Shown in pieces: positions 44,011-54,527 of a stretch of DNA of 64,000 bases (position 1 is its first letter; the number at the start of each line of letters is the position of its first letter). A program made the position numbers and the translations under genes. Under the pieces are notes generated by a model. That model ran no database searches, was not told the DNA's origin, and saw only the letters and a program-made list of their open reading frames with translations. This DNA comes from Bolinopsis microptera (Eukaryota; Ctenophora; Tentaculata; Lobata; Bolinopsidae), in contig NC_087077.1 in assembly GCF_026151205.1 (NCBI RefSeq), positions 10,345,983 to 10,409,982 of the forward strand. The letters are read 5' to 3'.

Positions 44011-47000
44011 CGTATTCCTTGAGCAGCAAAAGACTCTTAAGGTTTTCCGACAGTGAGAGTCTCGCTGAGTGGTACATTGGACATTCAGTGAGGCAGTGTT
44101 CTTCATTTTCAATGATTGTTCCTTCGAAAAAGGGGAGATATTCTAAGCCTTGAACGTTATCCTTGTTGCAGCAGAATCTGCAGGCTCTCGTCCACGTTCC
44201 AGTTTCTTTTGTGTATCTCCCTCTCTCAATAAGAAGGTCATGGCTACTGGAGCGGATTTTTGCTATGTGCATGCGACATTGACTATTCTTTAGATTGAGA
44301 TACTGCTCCTCTCCGAATACCTGTTTGATAGTGCAGTAAAATTGCATTTTCTTTTGGGATGCTAAATCTGTTCTCCAATCTTTTACAAAGTGATCAACCA
44401 AATTTCCATGTGCAGTTGAGGTCGTTCCTTCTGCTCTGTGTTGGTCGGATCGAGCGAATTTGGCCGCTTTGGATTCAGACTGAGCGATCGAGTTCCAGGT
44501 CTTATACCAAGAGAGGTTTAGATTCTTCTGCTCTTGGAATGTCTGATGTACAAGAAAGTTGACGCTGCTCACGTCGGGTGATGTCTGAGACAATCTGTCG
44601 AAGTATCTCAGGCATTGTGGTAGTACCGACAGGGCCCATGGTAACCTGCCCGTATCTCCGTAACAGAAGTTGTTGTTAGCTTTCTTGTGTAAGCCGAGCA
44701 CCCATTCCAGCATTTTCAGGTGTGTTGTCTCAAGTGCGTCCTTTGTTGCAGCTCTAGCAAGGTTCTGTCTTGAACCATCAGCGCAAGCCATCTCCTTTGC
44801 CATTTTTGTACACGGTAGCCATATCTGACAGGCATACGTAGCGACTGGTTTAACGAGGCTGTCTATAAGCTTGAGCATGGTTTTTGTTGTTAATGCTCGA
44901 GTGTCGACCATGCGTCTGATCGAGAAAAATGCTCTTAGTGCTTTTTTCCTCAGTTCGTTCATGGCACCTTTAAATGAACCGTTGAGACTGAATTGAATGC
45001 CTAGATAGCAGTAAGATTTGGCCGATGAGATGCCCAGGTTCCCTAGTTTGAACCCGTAGGAGCACTTCAGCAAACGAGAGCTCGAGTTGAATACCATGAT
45101 TTTGGTTTTGTCGATGTTAATTGACAGTTCCCATTTACTTGCAAATTCGTGCAGGCAATCAAGTTGTTTCTGCAGGCTTTTGGCGTCGAGTGCCAAAAGT
45201 ATCAGGTCGTCTGCCCACAGAAGATGGCTGACCGGGAAGCCGTTCAGTTCTGGAATTGACAAGTCCTCAAGAGCTGCTAGTCTAATGGAGAGGTCATAAA
45301 TGTATACCTTGAAGAGCTCCGGCGACATTGGATGCCCCTGTTCGGTACCAATGGTGACATCGATGGTGTCCGACAGCTTCTTGCTCAGTTTGATACGGGT
45401 AACTGAGTTGCTGTACATGTTCTGGAGGCAAGAGAAGAAGCTTCCTCCGATACCAAGTCTACTGAGTTTGTACATGAGAGCCTCCCTGCAGACTGTGTCG
45501 AACGCCTTACGATAGTCCACGAAGCAAGCGAATATTTTCTTCTTCAGCTTCTTTGTATACTTCTCGATGATCGTTGTAAGGGTCAGGATATGGTCAGAGC
45601 ACTGGGCACCAGCTCTGAATCCGAGTTGGTGAGGGAAGTCGGGACAGACGACTTTACGGAATTCGATCAGCCTATCAAGGAGGAGGGATGCAAAGAGTTT
45701 TCCAAGGCAACTTCCGACTGTGATTGCTCTATAGTTATCGGGGTTCTGCTTGTCCCCCTTTTTGTGTAGGGGGGTAGTTATTGAGCAGTTCCAGGGGTAG
45801 ATTCCTTGCGTTAGGCAACCATTGAATAGTTTCAGAAGGACTTTTTGGAGACCGAGTTTGGAGCTCTTGAGCATCTCGTTGGAGATAAGATCACATGAAA
45901 CGCTTTTGTTATTCTGGAGCTTATTGGTGACTTTCTCCAGTTCTTGGATAGTAAACTCTGTGTTGAGTTTTTCAAGTTCGACTGATGGCTCGAGGTGGTA
46001 CTCGGTTCCCTGTTCACCAGCTTCGTTGGTCGAAGTGTTCGTTTGTAGTCCACCGTGCGAGGGGTCCTTGCACTTCTGATTGTATAGGTCGTTGAAGAAC
46101 TTGTGAAATGCGATCAGGTCATATATGTCGAATGTATCGGGGTCCTTGCAAGCGGACGAGAGGTCTTTTAAAGCAGCCCAGTTGATGTTGTTGCTGAGGT
46201 TGATTTTCTCGTTAAGTTTGTATAGGTAAGCTCCCTTTCTAGCTCGTGTTTGTGCCCTGTATTCTTTCTTACGGAGGTAAAATCTTGCTCGGTTGGATTC
46301 CACGAGCATAGGATCGATGTGGGTGTTATTCTTGGCTCTTTCGTCTCTACAGACTAATCGTTTAGCATGCCTACAACTCCAATCAAACCATTTGTTTTTG
46401 TTAGTACTGGGCTTTCCACTTTTCTGGGTGGTAACTTGACTTGCCAGGTTAGTAAAGGTGGCAATCACAATTTCATTGAAACTGCGAATGTCGTCAGGGG
46501 AGGAAATATCAGTTTGAAGAAGAGAATCAACTTTTTCTTTGAATTGAGCGGTGTTCTGAGCTGACTTGAATTTTTCTGTGGTACCAAGTCCAGAGCAGGC
46601 ATCTTTGGTCCACTTGAATGGCTTCGGGATCGATGCGAATTTGAGCTCCATTTCGTTCGAGATGTCGCCAGCCATCACAATGTTCCTTATGTTAGTGGTT
46701 AAAGTGGTGGATATTGGTCTGTGGTCAGAATAAGGGGTGAGGTCACCAACTTTGAAGAACCTTGCCCGATGAAGGAGGCTGTGGGACACGCAAATGTAGT
46801 CGACCGTACTTACTCCATTTCTTTGAATGCAAGTTGGACTGCCAAATACGTCCCCAATTGTCCTTCCGTTTAGGATTATCATTCCAGTTGTCTGGAGTAG
46901 CTCAATGAAGGGTTTGCCGTTGGAGTTGAGAATCCGATCTTGGTTGTTTCTCGAGGCTACCTCAGTAGGAGATATAGAATGCTGGGGAGGATCGAGTTCA

Positions 47001-47554
47001 ACTTGAAGGTCCCTAGACTCGCATGGTATAAGGAAGTCGTTCAATGTGCCGGTCCGCGCGTTCATGTCACCAAGTATGGCAGCATCTTCGGAGTCGGGGA
47101 TATTTGATAGACACTCTTCTAAGTGCTCACAAGTGGTTGTATATTGTTCCATTTTGGAACGCATTCGTTTCTTGTATGAGCCATGAGCTGGCGAGTCGTA
47201 CACATTGATAAGATTCAGATCTTTGTCAAGGTTGAAGTATTTGGCTTTAAGCTTTACGATGAGTATGTCGTCGCATTTGGAAAAATGAACTCTGACTACT
47301 CCTGCAGCCAAGTGCTTCCGGATCGCTGTGCACACGCCACCTGAGTTGCTATCCGATCTGTTGGCGTTGAAGCATTTGAATTCCCGCATAGAAACCTGTC
47401 CTTTAGTTTCTTGTAGGCAGACGATATCGTGGCCAGCTATGAGCTTCTGGACCTCGTCAATTTCGAATTTGACACCCTCAAATTTGTCACGCTGGTGGTT
47501 GATGTTCCAGCTCATGAGTTTGAGTGAGTGTCTCATCTTAGGGGGGCTATTCAT
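43961..47554 (-). CDS. LINE ORF2: endonuclease + reverse transcriptase
   Basis: 1,197 codons. The N-terminal third is an apurinic-like endonuclease: LMSWNINH, VCLQETKG, LINVYDSPAH, AILGDMNARTG, and the SDHRP catalytic motif near residue 275. The middle is a reverse transcriptase: DNYRAITVGSCLGKLFA, LGFRAGAQCSDH, FACFVDYRKAFDTV, and WADD at 45206-45217 (usual FADD/YADD). The C-terminal part has a Cys/His motif, CRFCCNK...EEHCLTECP. It nicks DNA and copies the element RNA at the target. The start overlaps the ORF1 stop, suggesting coupled translation. The last 16 codons come from an inserted MITE, which replaces roughly 45 original residues. Otherwise the frame is intact. Confidence 0.93.
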   Translation of the reverse strand: MNSPPKMRHSLKLMSWNINHQRDKFEGVKFEIDEVQKLIAGHDIVCLQETKGQVSMREFKCFNANRSDSNSGGVCTAIRKHLAAGVVRVHFSKCDDILIVKLKAKYFNLDKDLNLINVYDSPAHGSYKKRMRSKMEQYTTTCEHLEECLSNIPDSEDAAILGDMNARTGTLNDFLIPCESRDLQVELDPPQHSISPTEVASRNNQDRILNSNGKPFIELLQTTGMIILNGRTIGDVFGSPTCIQRNGVSTVDYICVSHSLLHRARFFKVGDLTPYSDHRPISTTLTTNIRNIVMAGDISNEMELKFASIPKPFKWTKDACSGLGTTEKFKSAQNTAQFKEKVDSLLQTDISSPDDIRSFNEIVIATFTNLASQVTTQKSGKPSTNKNKWFDWSCRHAKRLVCRDERAKNNTHIDPMLVESNRARFYLRKKEYRAQTRARKGAYLYKLNEKINLSNNINWAALKDLSSACKDPDTFDIYDLIAFHKFFNDLYNQKCKDPSHGGLQTNTSTNEAGEQGTEYHLEPSVELEKLNTEFTIQELEKVTNKLQNNKSVSCDLISNEMLKSSKLGLQKVLLKLFNGCLTQGIYPWNCSITTPLHKKGDKQNPDNYRAITVGSCLGKLFASLLLDRLIEFRKVVCPDFPHQLGFRAGAQCSDHILTLTTIIEKYTKKLKKKIFACFVDYRKAFDTVCREALMYKLSRLGIGGSFFSCLQNMYSNSVTRIKLSKKLSDTIDVTIGTEQGHPMSPELFKVYIYDLSIRLAALEDLSIPELNGFPVSHLLWADDLILLALDAKSLQKQLDCLHEFASKWELSINIDKTKIMVFNSSSRLLKCSYGFKLGNLGISSAKSYCYLGIQFSLNGSFKGAMNELRKKALRAFFSIRRMVDTRALTTKTMLKLIDSLVKPVATYACQIWLPCTKMAKEMACADGSRQNLARAATKDALETTHLKMLEWVLGLHKKANNNFCYGDTGRLPWALSVLPQCLRYFDRLSQTSPDVSSVNFLVHQTFQEQKNLNLSWYKTWNSIAQSESKAAKFARSDQHRAEGTTSTAHGNLVDHFVKDWRTDLASQKKMQFYCTIKQVFGEEQYLNLKNSQCRMHIAKIRSSSHDLLIERGRYTKETGTWTRACRFCCNKDNVQGLEYLPFFEGTIIENEEHCLTECPMYHSARLSLSENLKSLLLLKEYVTGPRSACHSAKSLLC

Positions 47555-50500
47555 CTCTAAACCTGTTCGTGCTGCGTCTGGATCTGTCCTTTGGTTGGTA
47601 GCTTACTCGAGGTAAGCGCATTGTTTTCCTCATTCCTTCACGGAGGCGCACCCACAGCATTTTTTGACCTCGTTCTCTCAGCTTGAACCCTTCGTTACTT
47701 GTGTAAAAGTTTTGGTCACCGATGCTGTCATTTTGGAAGGTAAAGATCCTATCTTTTGCAACCGGCTTGTGTTTGTGGAGCCAGCTCACATAGTCTTCAA
47801 CATCTTTGTTGACGATGCTGATTCTCTCATTGAGGGCTTTATCGTTGCTCGATGGAATCAGTCCTGAGAAGCATATTTGGGCTTTGGTTGTGTTCATCAG
47901 GTGCTCGGAGAACTCCTCAACGATACTCACGAGACCAGATTTCTTTTTGAGAAGGTCATTTATCCCCGTGTGAACATATATGCATTCGGGCTTGAGTCGT
48001 TTGATGGTGCTGTTCAATAGCTTTGTTTTTTTAGTCGTATCCTCATAGCTGTCAAACTTGAGGCAGTGTACATTGAATTGACTATTGAACAGTTTAGGGT
48101 TGAAGTGATCAAAGTTACTATCGTGGATCAGAAGAACAGTGTGCTGTCTGTAACTTTCCCTTATTCGCCTGGAAGATTTGTTTCTACTCTCCTTGGCTTC
48201 ACGACTCGGTTGATTAGGTTGTGCCTCGGATGCGGTGGTCTCTGAATGTTTTGACTCACTGCGGTTGTCCTGTCTGGTTGCTGGTACAGGTACATTCTCT
48301 TTGTGGTTTTTGCTGTTCTTCTTGTTCGATGTAGTGAACGTCTCGGAGCCTCCATTCTCAACGATCTTGGACCACAGGATACCCTGTTCGCTTTCCCTGT
48401 TCGTATCATCGACAGAGGCCGGTGTGTCACGCCGGGCGGACTTGTGGTTCGCCGGAGGCTGTGGTGAACTGGTGAGGGCCTGCGTCAGACTCTCATGGTT
48501 TACTTCAAGTGCCTCGATTCGGGTCCTATTTGAGGAACTTACAGTTTCAAATGACTGAAAGGCTAGATTGAGCTCACCCTTTAGCTCTTCAGCTGTGGCT
48601 TGTGACTGGTTCTTAGCAGTGTTTGCCACACTCTTGACTGCTTTCTTCAGATTGTCTTGGCCTAGCTCAAGTGTTTCGAACTGCCTTCTATTAGCGATAT
48701 TCGTTGCTTCCAACTTGTTGAAGCAGTTAGCAAGCTCAGCTCTTAAGTCTGGAGAGGACTGAGTCCTCGTGTTGGCCACTAGGTTCAGAGTATTGTTCTG
48801 TTCATCTACTGCCTCTCTAAGTAGGTTGAGGTCAGCTCTTAGTTGGTTCACTTTGTCTTCAATCGGACTGAGCTTTTTCGCGACTAAGACTTCCAGCTTT
48901 TTGTCTGAGGCAGTAGGTGACGAGATGATCAGGTCAGAGATTGCCTTTTGTTGCAGTATCTCTTCTTTAAGCGTAATAATACTGTCTTGTAGCACTGTCA
49001 CCGCCGCCTTTAACTCAGAGCATTGACTGCATTCGGTACTTATTAGGTGACCCTTGAGGGGCATATCGCCCGCAGTTTCCATGTCGTCGTTAATTTCAGT
49101 GGTTGGCCCGTTAGCGGATAATAGGCTACCGGTATCAGGTGCGACTAAAGAATTCTGAAGAGGACCAAGGGGGACGCGAGGGGAGGTGTTGTTGCTACCC
49201 TTTTTTTCCTTTTTCTTTCTGCGCGACTTTCCCTTTTTTTTCTTCTTCGCACTTCTAGTGCAAGATTGATCCTTGGGGGTACCAAATTGAAATTTGGTAT
49301 CAGTGTTACCAGACAGAGGTCCATCAGGGGTTACGTAGTCGCCCGAATCGTGTGGGCTCGGTTGGTCACGGAGAGACGGTGTGTTGTGCAACTGTAAGAT
49401 GTTGCGGGTTGAATTACTCTGATCATCCTCACCTGGATTTTCGAAAACTAGTCTAATCGCGTTACTGTTGCCACTACACTGATTACTACAAAACGAGATC
49501 AGAGCCTTTTTTCTTTCTTGGGCTGAAAGGCTCAGGGGAAGATAATTGGCAAGGAGTTCCATTCTGATCACTGTTTCTTCGAGTTTATTGATGAGATGAG
49601 TGAGTAATTTCACCGTGTTCTTGCTTCCTGTAGACTCACAAGTTTCGAGTAGGTCACAGAGTTTCTTTTTGTTGAGAGAAACATTGTTGCTACCCTTGAG
49701 TCCGAGAGATGTCATCAAAGTGGACAGTGAAGACTTCTTGTTAGAATTGGCTGCTCTCTTCAGGAGATCAAGGGTGATGTATTTCAGAGTGATTGAGGAG
49801 CCCTTGTCGAGACTGGGATCAGTGTGGTCTACTTCTTCATCGGCGAAGGACTCATTGTGGCTGGTGTCGTCCGGGGTTGCTTTAGTTGTCTGTTTCTGCG
49901 TATCTTCGCTTTTCTGACTGCAGCTTGATATTCTTAGGGGCAGTGATTCGGCAGCAGTATTGTCTATCTCGTGTAGCGGAATCACCGGTTGGTCGAGTTG
50001 CACATCCAACGGCTTCATATCTGGCGATTCAGATAGCGGTGACTTGAGCTTGGTGGTGCTAGGCTCGGGAGTGGTGACTTCCTTCGTAGCAAGGTAGTCC
50101 TCCTCTATCCCCAGGGATTCAACCTTCGCTAGTGAGATTTCTACTTTCGTTGTAGCAATATCCTCGATTGAGGCTGGTGCAGCTGGGTTGCTGTGCTGCA
50201 TGATCTGAATCGGTAATTCGGCTGAGGTCTGCATGTCGACATTCTTTTCGATGAAGGGCACTAACAGGACTTGCTCGTCCTTGGGACTGAGGGAGTTCAT
50301 CTCGGGGGAAAAGAACAAGTGTAGATTTTGACTCGCCTCGGGGAACACAGTGATTAAACTGTAGTTACCGAGGCTGACATCACATACTTCAGTGACCTCG
50401 ACAGCTGGGTTGAACCTCAGTGGGGTGATGCTGAGGTCTCTTGGTTTACCGATGTGTAGGATAACGAAGGGAAGGTTATCATTCTTGTGTCTGTTCTTAA

Positions 50501-51137
50501 GTGGTATTCTAGAGGTTCTGTCGAATGAGTAGATTAGTTGAAGGCCATTGAACATTACCTCTTGCTTTGTGATGGCCCTGACATGATGGTTGATGCTTAC
50601 CAACAAGTTTTCCATAGAGCCACCGTTCTCGGCTACTGCAGTGAGAGGGGAACTTGTGGTTGTTGGTGACTGGGAAATTTTATTGTCATTGGTAAGCTTG
50701 TTGATGACATCGGGGCACCAGAATAGTTCAGTGGAGACAGCTTTGGCATGACCGGGTGAGACATATGGTGATGCTTTGCGGAGGGTAGCTTTTATTTCGG
50801 CTTGCAGAGATTCCCGAGAGATTTCAGGTCCTCTGCCCAGAAATGAACAGTTACTTAGTTCAAAGAGATTTCCATCACATTCGTGAGGGCCAAGATCCCT
50901 GATCAGATACCGCTTGTACTGAAGACACCCGACATTGGCGTGTTTTGCTGAAATAGACGTGGCATCACCTTCGGACACGTGACGGGTTCTATCTGAAGTG
51001 ACAACTAACTGTCCAGCCTTCGGTGTCACTTCTGTGATCCTATTTGTGAAGGAATGCCGCCTGTGCAAATTTGGTACTGTGAAAATTCTCACAGTCTGTA
51101 GAAAACAATGGTACAAAAATTTTGAAAATCCGAGCAA
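47547..51137 (-). CDS. LINE ORF1: coiled-coil protein with SGNH-esterase-like C-terminus
   Basis: 1,196 codons. The middle has a lysine-rich tract (KKKKKGKSRRKKKEKKG) followed by heptad-like helices (LKAAVTVLQDSIITLKEEIL, VNQLRADLNLLREAV), which suggest a trimer-type coiled coil. The C-terminal ~200 residues resemble an SGNH esterase: LLIHDSNFD (block I, Ser kept) at about 48117 and HTGINDLL (GxND-like block). The expected C-terminal Asp-x-x-His is replaced by NEGFKLRERG, so esterase activity is doubtful. ORF1 proteins bind the element RNA. By comparison with the empty host transposon, codons 1-24 come from host DNA, not the LINE. No other ATG occurs until about codon 176, so ORF1 is probably truncated at its N-terminus. 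Confidence 0.88.
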   Translation of the reverse strand: MLGFSKFLYHCFLQTVRIFTVPNLHRRHSFTNRITEVTPKAGQLVVTSDRTRHVSEGDATSISAKHANVGCLQYKRYLIRDLGPHECDGNLFELSNCSFLGRGPEISRESLQAEIKATLRKASPYVSPGHAKAVSTELFWCPDVINKLTNDNKISQSPTTTSSPLTAVAENGGSMENLLVSINHHVRAITKQEVMFNGLQLIYSFDRTSRIPLKNRHKNDNLPFVILHIGKPRDLSITPLRFNPAVEVTEVCDVSLGNYSLITVFPEASQNLHLFFSPEMNSLSPKDEQVLLVPFIEKNVDMQTSAELPIQIMQHSNPAAPASIEDIATTKVEISLAKVESLGIEEDYLATKEVTTPEPSTTKLKSPLSESPDMKPLDVQLDQPVIPLHEIDNTAAESLPLRISSCSQKSEDTQKQTTKATPDDTSHNESFADEEVDHTDPSLDKGSSITLKYITLDLLKRAANSNKKSSLSTLMTSLGLKGSNNVSLNKKKLCDLLETCESTGSKNTVKLLTHLINKLEETVIRMELLANYLPLSLSAQERKKALISFCSNQCSGNSNAIRLVFENPGEDDQSNSTRNILQLHNTPSLRDQPSPHDSGDYVTPDGPLSGNTDTKFQFGTPKDQSCTRSAKKKKKGKSRRKKKEKKGSNNTSPRVPLGPLQNSLVAPDTGSLLSANGPTTEINDDMETAGDMPLKGHLISTECSQCSELKAAVTVLQDSIITLKEEILQQKAISDLIISSPTASDKKLEVLVAKKLSPIEDKVNQLRADLNLLREAVDEQNNTLNLVANTRTQSSPDLRAELANCFNKLEATNIANRRQFETLELGQDNLKKAVKSVANTAKNQSQATAEELKGELNLAFQSFETVSSSNRTRIEALEVNHESLTQALTSSPQPPANHKSARRDTPASVDDTNRESEQGILWSKIVENGGSETFTTSNKKNSKNHKENVPVPATRQDNRSESKHSETTASEAQPNQPSREAKESRNKSSRRIRESYRQHTVLLIHDSNFDHFNPKLFNSQFNVHCLKFDSYEDTTKKTKLLNSTIKRLKPECIYVHTGINDLLKKKSGLVSIVEEFSEHLMNTTKAQICFSGLIPSSNDKALNERISIVNKDVEDYVSWLHKHKPVAKDRIFTFQNDSIGDQNFYTSNEGFKLRERGQKMLWVRLREGMRKTMRLPRVSYQPKDRSRRSTNRFRDE

Positions 51138-51146
51138 GTTTATTTT

Positions 51147-51181
51147 ATGTAACAGTATGAGTAATGTAACAGTATGAGTAA
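51147..51181. repeat. 17-bp tandem duplication
   Basis: Two copies of ATGTAACAGTATGAGTA directly at the edge of transposon copy B. Confidence 0.8.
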
Positions 51182-53117
51182 AGTGTCTATGACGATAAAG
51201 AACACTTGCAGTGTGGAAATCTTATAGACCAGTAGAATACGAACGATTAAATAGAAGCTGAAAACGATCTTGTTCTTAGAAACACAAGATACAGAACTGA
51301 GGTAATAGTTATCATCCGATCTGGAACGTAGAAAAACAAAGTTAAAAAATCAACCTTTAGTAATCAAATTTAACGATGCTTTCTCGCTCACAAAACTTTT
51401 TTAATGAATTTATATCCGAGACGTTTTGGCTGCAGGTAGACGGATACCATACATGGAGACTATAAACTTAAAGGACTAAGGAGGTGGATTCATGGAATTG
51501 GATTATAAGCGGCACTGTACGAGTGGGCGAATTGCTTGATTGGGTTGATAAGTTGATAAACTGCTGATCGTACCCCCGGGCCGCGTGGCCGAGTCACTAT
51601 GATCTCGCAAATTAGCATCATAAAGCGGAATTTCGGAAAAGATATGTCCCGAATTTCCGGCTAGTAGACAGATTCCAGTCTAATGATAAGTTACAGTTTA
51701 TTACTTGATCCAATTTTATCCAATGTCCCCTCTTTTTTGGACTGTAAATGTAATTACCTTGCGATGGACGTATAACTATAATTAGGTACTCAATATCACT
51801 ATACTATTATCTTACCGTAAAATATGTTGAGAGCGTAAAATGAATGCTTCCCGGAAGCAGCACAATGAATAAAACTAAATTCTGTAGGATCTGCAGAGAA
51901 TTCATCCTCAACCGGTAGTCCCTGGTATAAGTTTAGTAAATCTCAGCAGATTTATAAGGTTCAGGAATTAAGTCAAAGGTTTGAAATTTAAAATTGTTAG
52001 CCATTTATAAAGTTATAAGATTTTCAGGAGTTTATTTTATAGTCATCAGGATGACTTCCCCCAACCAATAGACGTAAGCTAAGTGCTATCTTGACAACCA
52101 CTTTATTTGAGCAGTATCCAAGAAACCCGACGCAATCTGCCGACTACTGTGACCAACCCAAGTAGGGTTTATACCATCGAAAGCAGTGTTTGCATTATCG
52201 CAAGGGCCTAAGGTTTCACGAGAATTTGAACGGCGTCACGCCAGGAACCAGTTAGGCTATTTTACAAGATCAGTCACAATATACAAACAATCAATTTTAT
52301 AAGACTCAATCGATAATTTTCATCAACAACAATTGCTATTCCTGAGAAAATTGAAGAATTTTGCCACGGCCACATTTAGATATTTGGCCCACAGATTTGA
52401 AGGAAAATACGCGAATTTGGTCCTCAGATTTAAAGTGTTATGTAAAGGAAATGCGCAATTTGACGCGGACAACTGAAATTGAAAATATTGCGATTTGTCG
52501 TGAGGCCAGGATCTGAAAAATCGCGATTTGTTGCGGCAAACGTGAAAAATCGCGATACCGCACATCACTCATGCTGCAATTTCCTTTTATCCTTACCCTC
52601 GAAATTCAGGCTTTGGCCGCCAAAAAATATTTGAATTTGACCCCCCATGAAGAAAATCATTCCTATACCCCTGCCTATACTATTATACTTATACCTTGTA
52701 GTTGTATCACGACGTCGTGAGAGGGCTAGTTGAGCGCATTTTTGCCACACTTTTGCCACACTTTTGCCACACTTTTGCCACACTTTTGCCAAAAATTCAA
52801 GACGTCATAACTTAAAGATCTTTGCAGATATCATTCTGAAATTTTGACAGCAGTTTCTTCCAAAACAGTAATTTGTGACTGGAGAAAATATGAGCTTGAT
52901 GTGACCCGTAATACTATAGATACAATACCGAACACAAGGAAAAATTTCAAAAGATGTTAGGTCAATTTTTTCAAAAACTGCCCGAACGATTTTTAAAAAA
53001 CTTCTACAGCAGTTAGATATGCACTATTTAAAGATTATCTCAAATTTAAAAAAAATTTCTATGTCTGGAATCAGAGATATAACGTCAAACACAAGAAAAT
53101 ATTTCAAAAATTACTTT
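51182..53117. other. Gene-poor region
   Basis: Short unconvincing open frames only. It contains a short 11-bp tandem repeat at 52738 and AT-rich DNA related to the fold-back element that follows (recurrent ATTTCTATGTCTGGAATC-type segments). Confidence 0.5.
52738..52790. repeat. 11-bp tandem repeat TTTTGCCACAC
   Basis: Five head-to-tail copies. The minus-strand frame reads as a spurious KVWQKC repeat. Confidence 0.92.
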
Positions 53118-53549
53118 GAGTCGCTTATTGCTCAAAACTGGCCCGAACGATTTTCTTAAAATTTTGTCAGTACCCTTAGCACACCTTTTAAGGTGTTCCT
53201 GCAAAGTTTAAAGAAATTTCTATGTCTAGGAGCTGAGATATGAAGTCAAACACAAGAATATATTTTGTGCCAGTCGCGATCGGTGCCACGCCGAAAGTAA
53301 GCGACCAATTTGTCTGAAACTTGGTAGGTATCAATAATGCCCTAAAATATGGTAACTGTCCAAAAATTTAGGCAATCGTGGCACCAATTGCGAGTGGCAC
53401 AAAAATTATTCTTGTGTTTGACTTCATATCTCAGCTCCTAGACATAGAAATGTCTTAAAGTTTTGCAGGAACACCTTAAAAGGTGTGCTAAGGGTACTGA
53501 AAAAATTTAAAGAAAATCTTTCGGGCCAGTTTTGAGCAATAAGCGACTC
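53118..53549. mobile_element. Fold-back (long inverted repeat) element
   Basis: The left arm GAGTCGCTTATTGCTCAAAA pairs with TTTTGAGCAATAAGCGACTC at the right end. Pairing continues inward through GTACCCTTAGCACACCTTTT and its complement, and through CTATGTCTAGGAGCTGAGAT and its complement, down to TTTTGTGCCA / TGGCACAAAA. It is about 432 bp, imperfect and non-coding. Confidence 0.8.
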
Positions 53550-53887
53550 AATTTGTGGCAAATTCTGATTTTATGTTTTTATTTGTGCTTTTGAGGGCCT
53601 AAGTCTTTTTGCTGCAACATGGAACTTTTTGAGACTCTCAACATATTTGCTGAGGTAATTAGACTTATACTCCTTGAACTCCTAGTAGTCGGTATGAACG
53701 GTATGGTTTGAGTCGCGAGAAGTTAAAGTTGGTGTAAATCTGCGCCGAGGGATTGTGGCAGATTTGTGGCAGATTTGCGCTCAACTAGTTCTGCGTCGTG
53801 ACCCCCACGGTCGTTTCACTATGTAAAGTTTCTACGATACAGGGGGAGCCACGCACTCGTGCGCGGCGTGTCATACAACGTATGACA

Positions 53888-54250
53888 ACTTATACCCTCT
53901 TTACTATTTTTCTAGCCATTAAGACTCACCGAAAGTCGTTCAGCAGGCATATTTTAAGTTCAAAACATTTTCATTTGTCATTCCATGTCAAAGATGAAAG
54001 GAATAAAAAATAGTTATGACTATAAGTATATGGAGGTTTTTAAGAAATTTGTGCAAAATACGCGCCAGCACTGTTATAAATTATAAGGTGCCTTATTAAA
54101 AACCATGTTAAAATCGAGTTAGATATCTGAAATTTTGCAGTGCGTCTAGATGTTGACCATATCGACTATAAAAAAGTTTCAAGTTTCAGGAGTATCGGGA
54201 AGTGGGTTTTCTGCAACAGATTGTCGTGAAGTATACTCAATACTATATTT
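53888..54250. repeat. Dispersed repeat X, copy 1
   Basis: Closely similar to 59205-59575 over about 360 bp, in the same orientation, including GGAGTATCGGGAAGTGGGTT and AACAGATTGTCGTGAAG. It is followed by half of the long-TIR element M, as part of the family in the 57.6-64 kb array. Confidence 0.8.
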
Positions 54251-54281
54251 ATATATGTGTTATAATATATATATACATAAT

Positions 54282-54435
54282 ATTTGACCATAACCCATAA
54301 TTGGGTAGAGTGGACCGCTGCCAGTGTCTCTCTTTATCAAACACAAGTAAATGATATTACTTTGAATGACCGTCCGTAAATGCAAAATGATACCAAGAAT
54401 GAAATCGGTCGCTACCTTTTTCCATTCATTCAATA
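54282..54435. mobile_element. Long-TIR element M, single arm
   Basis: A diverged copy of one ~150-bp arm of element M (GGGTAGAGTGGACCGCTGCC, then AATGAAATCGGTCGCT). The other arm is absent here. Confidence 0.8.
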
Positions 54436-54527
54436 AAAAACTAAACTGTATAAAAATAAAAGGTAAAATTTAGGGCAGTTGAGACTTGAGAAGCTTAGAA
54501 AATATTAAATAATTGTACAGATAAAGG

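Larger units (their letters stand above)
43386..51065 (-). mobile_element. Non-LTR retrotransposon (CR1/L2-like), nearly full length
   Basis: Two long ORFs overlap by 8 nt (ATGAATAG) in the order ORF1-ORF2. There is no LTR, and the 3' end has short tandem repeats instead of poly(A). The boundaries are inferred from the uninterrupted copy of the host transposon at 24391-25076. No target duplication is evident, and a few host bases seem lost at the site. The 5' end probably cuts into ORF1. CR1/L2 affinity is inferred from the apurinic-type endonuclease, the esterase-like ORF1 and the repeat tail. Confidence 0.88.
42941..51146 (-). mobile_element. Non-autonomous TIR transposon, copy B, split by a LINE
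   Basis: Segments 42941-43385 and 51066-51146 are the reverse complement of the two parts of copy A (24391-25076). Between them is a 7.7-kb retrotransposon. One end keeps GGTAGTGCGCCATCGACAGTG; the other has lost the last ~12 bp of the inverted repeat. A possible flanking duplication is ATGTAAC (42932-42938, 51147-51153). It lacks the MITE present in copy A. Confidence 0.8.

Noticed and set aside
45087-49917. Plus-strand open frames of 60-110 codons within the LINE
   Set aside because: They are antisense shadows of LINE ORF1 and ORF2, with low-complexity Ser/Leu content.
51590-51640. tRNA-like A-box (GTGGCCGAGT)
   Set aside because: No B-box at a proper distance and no cloverleaf pairing.
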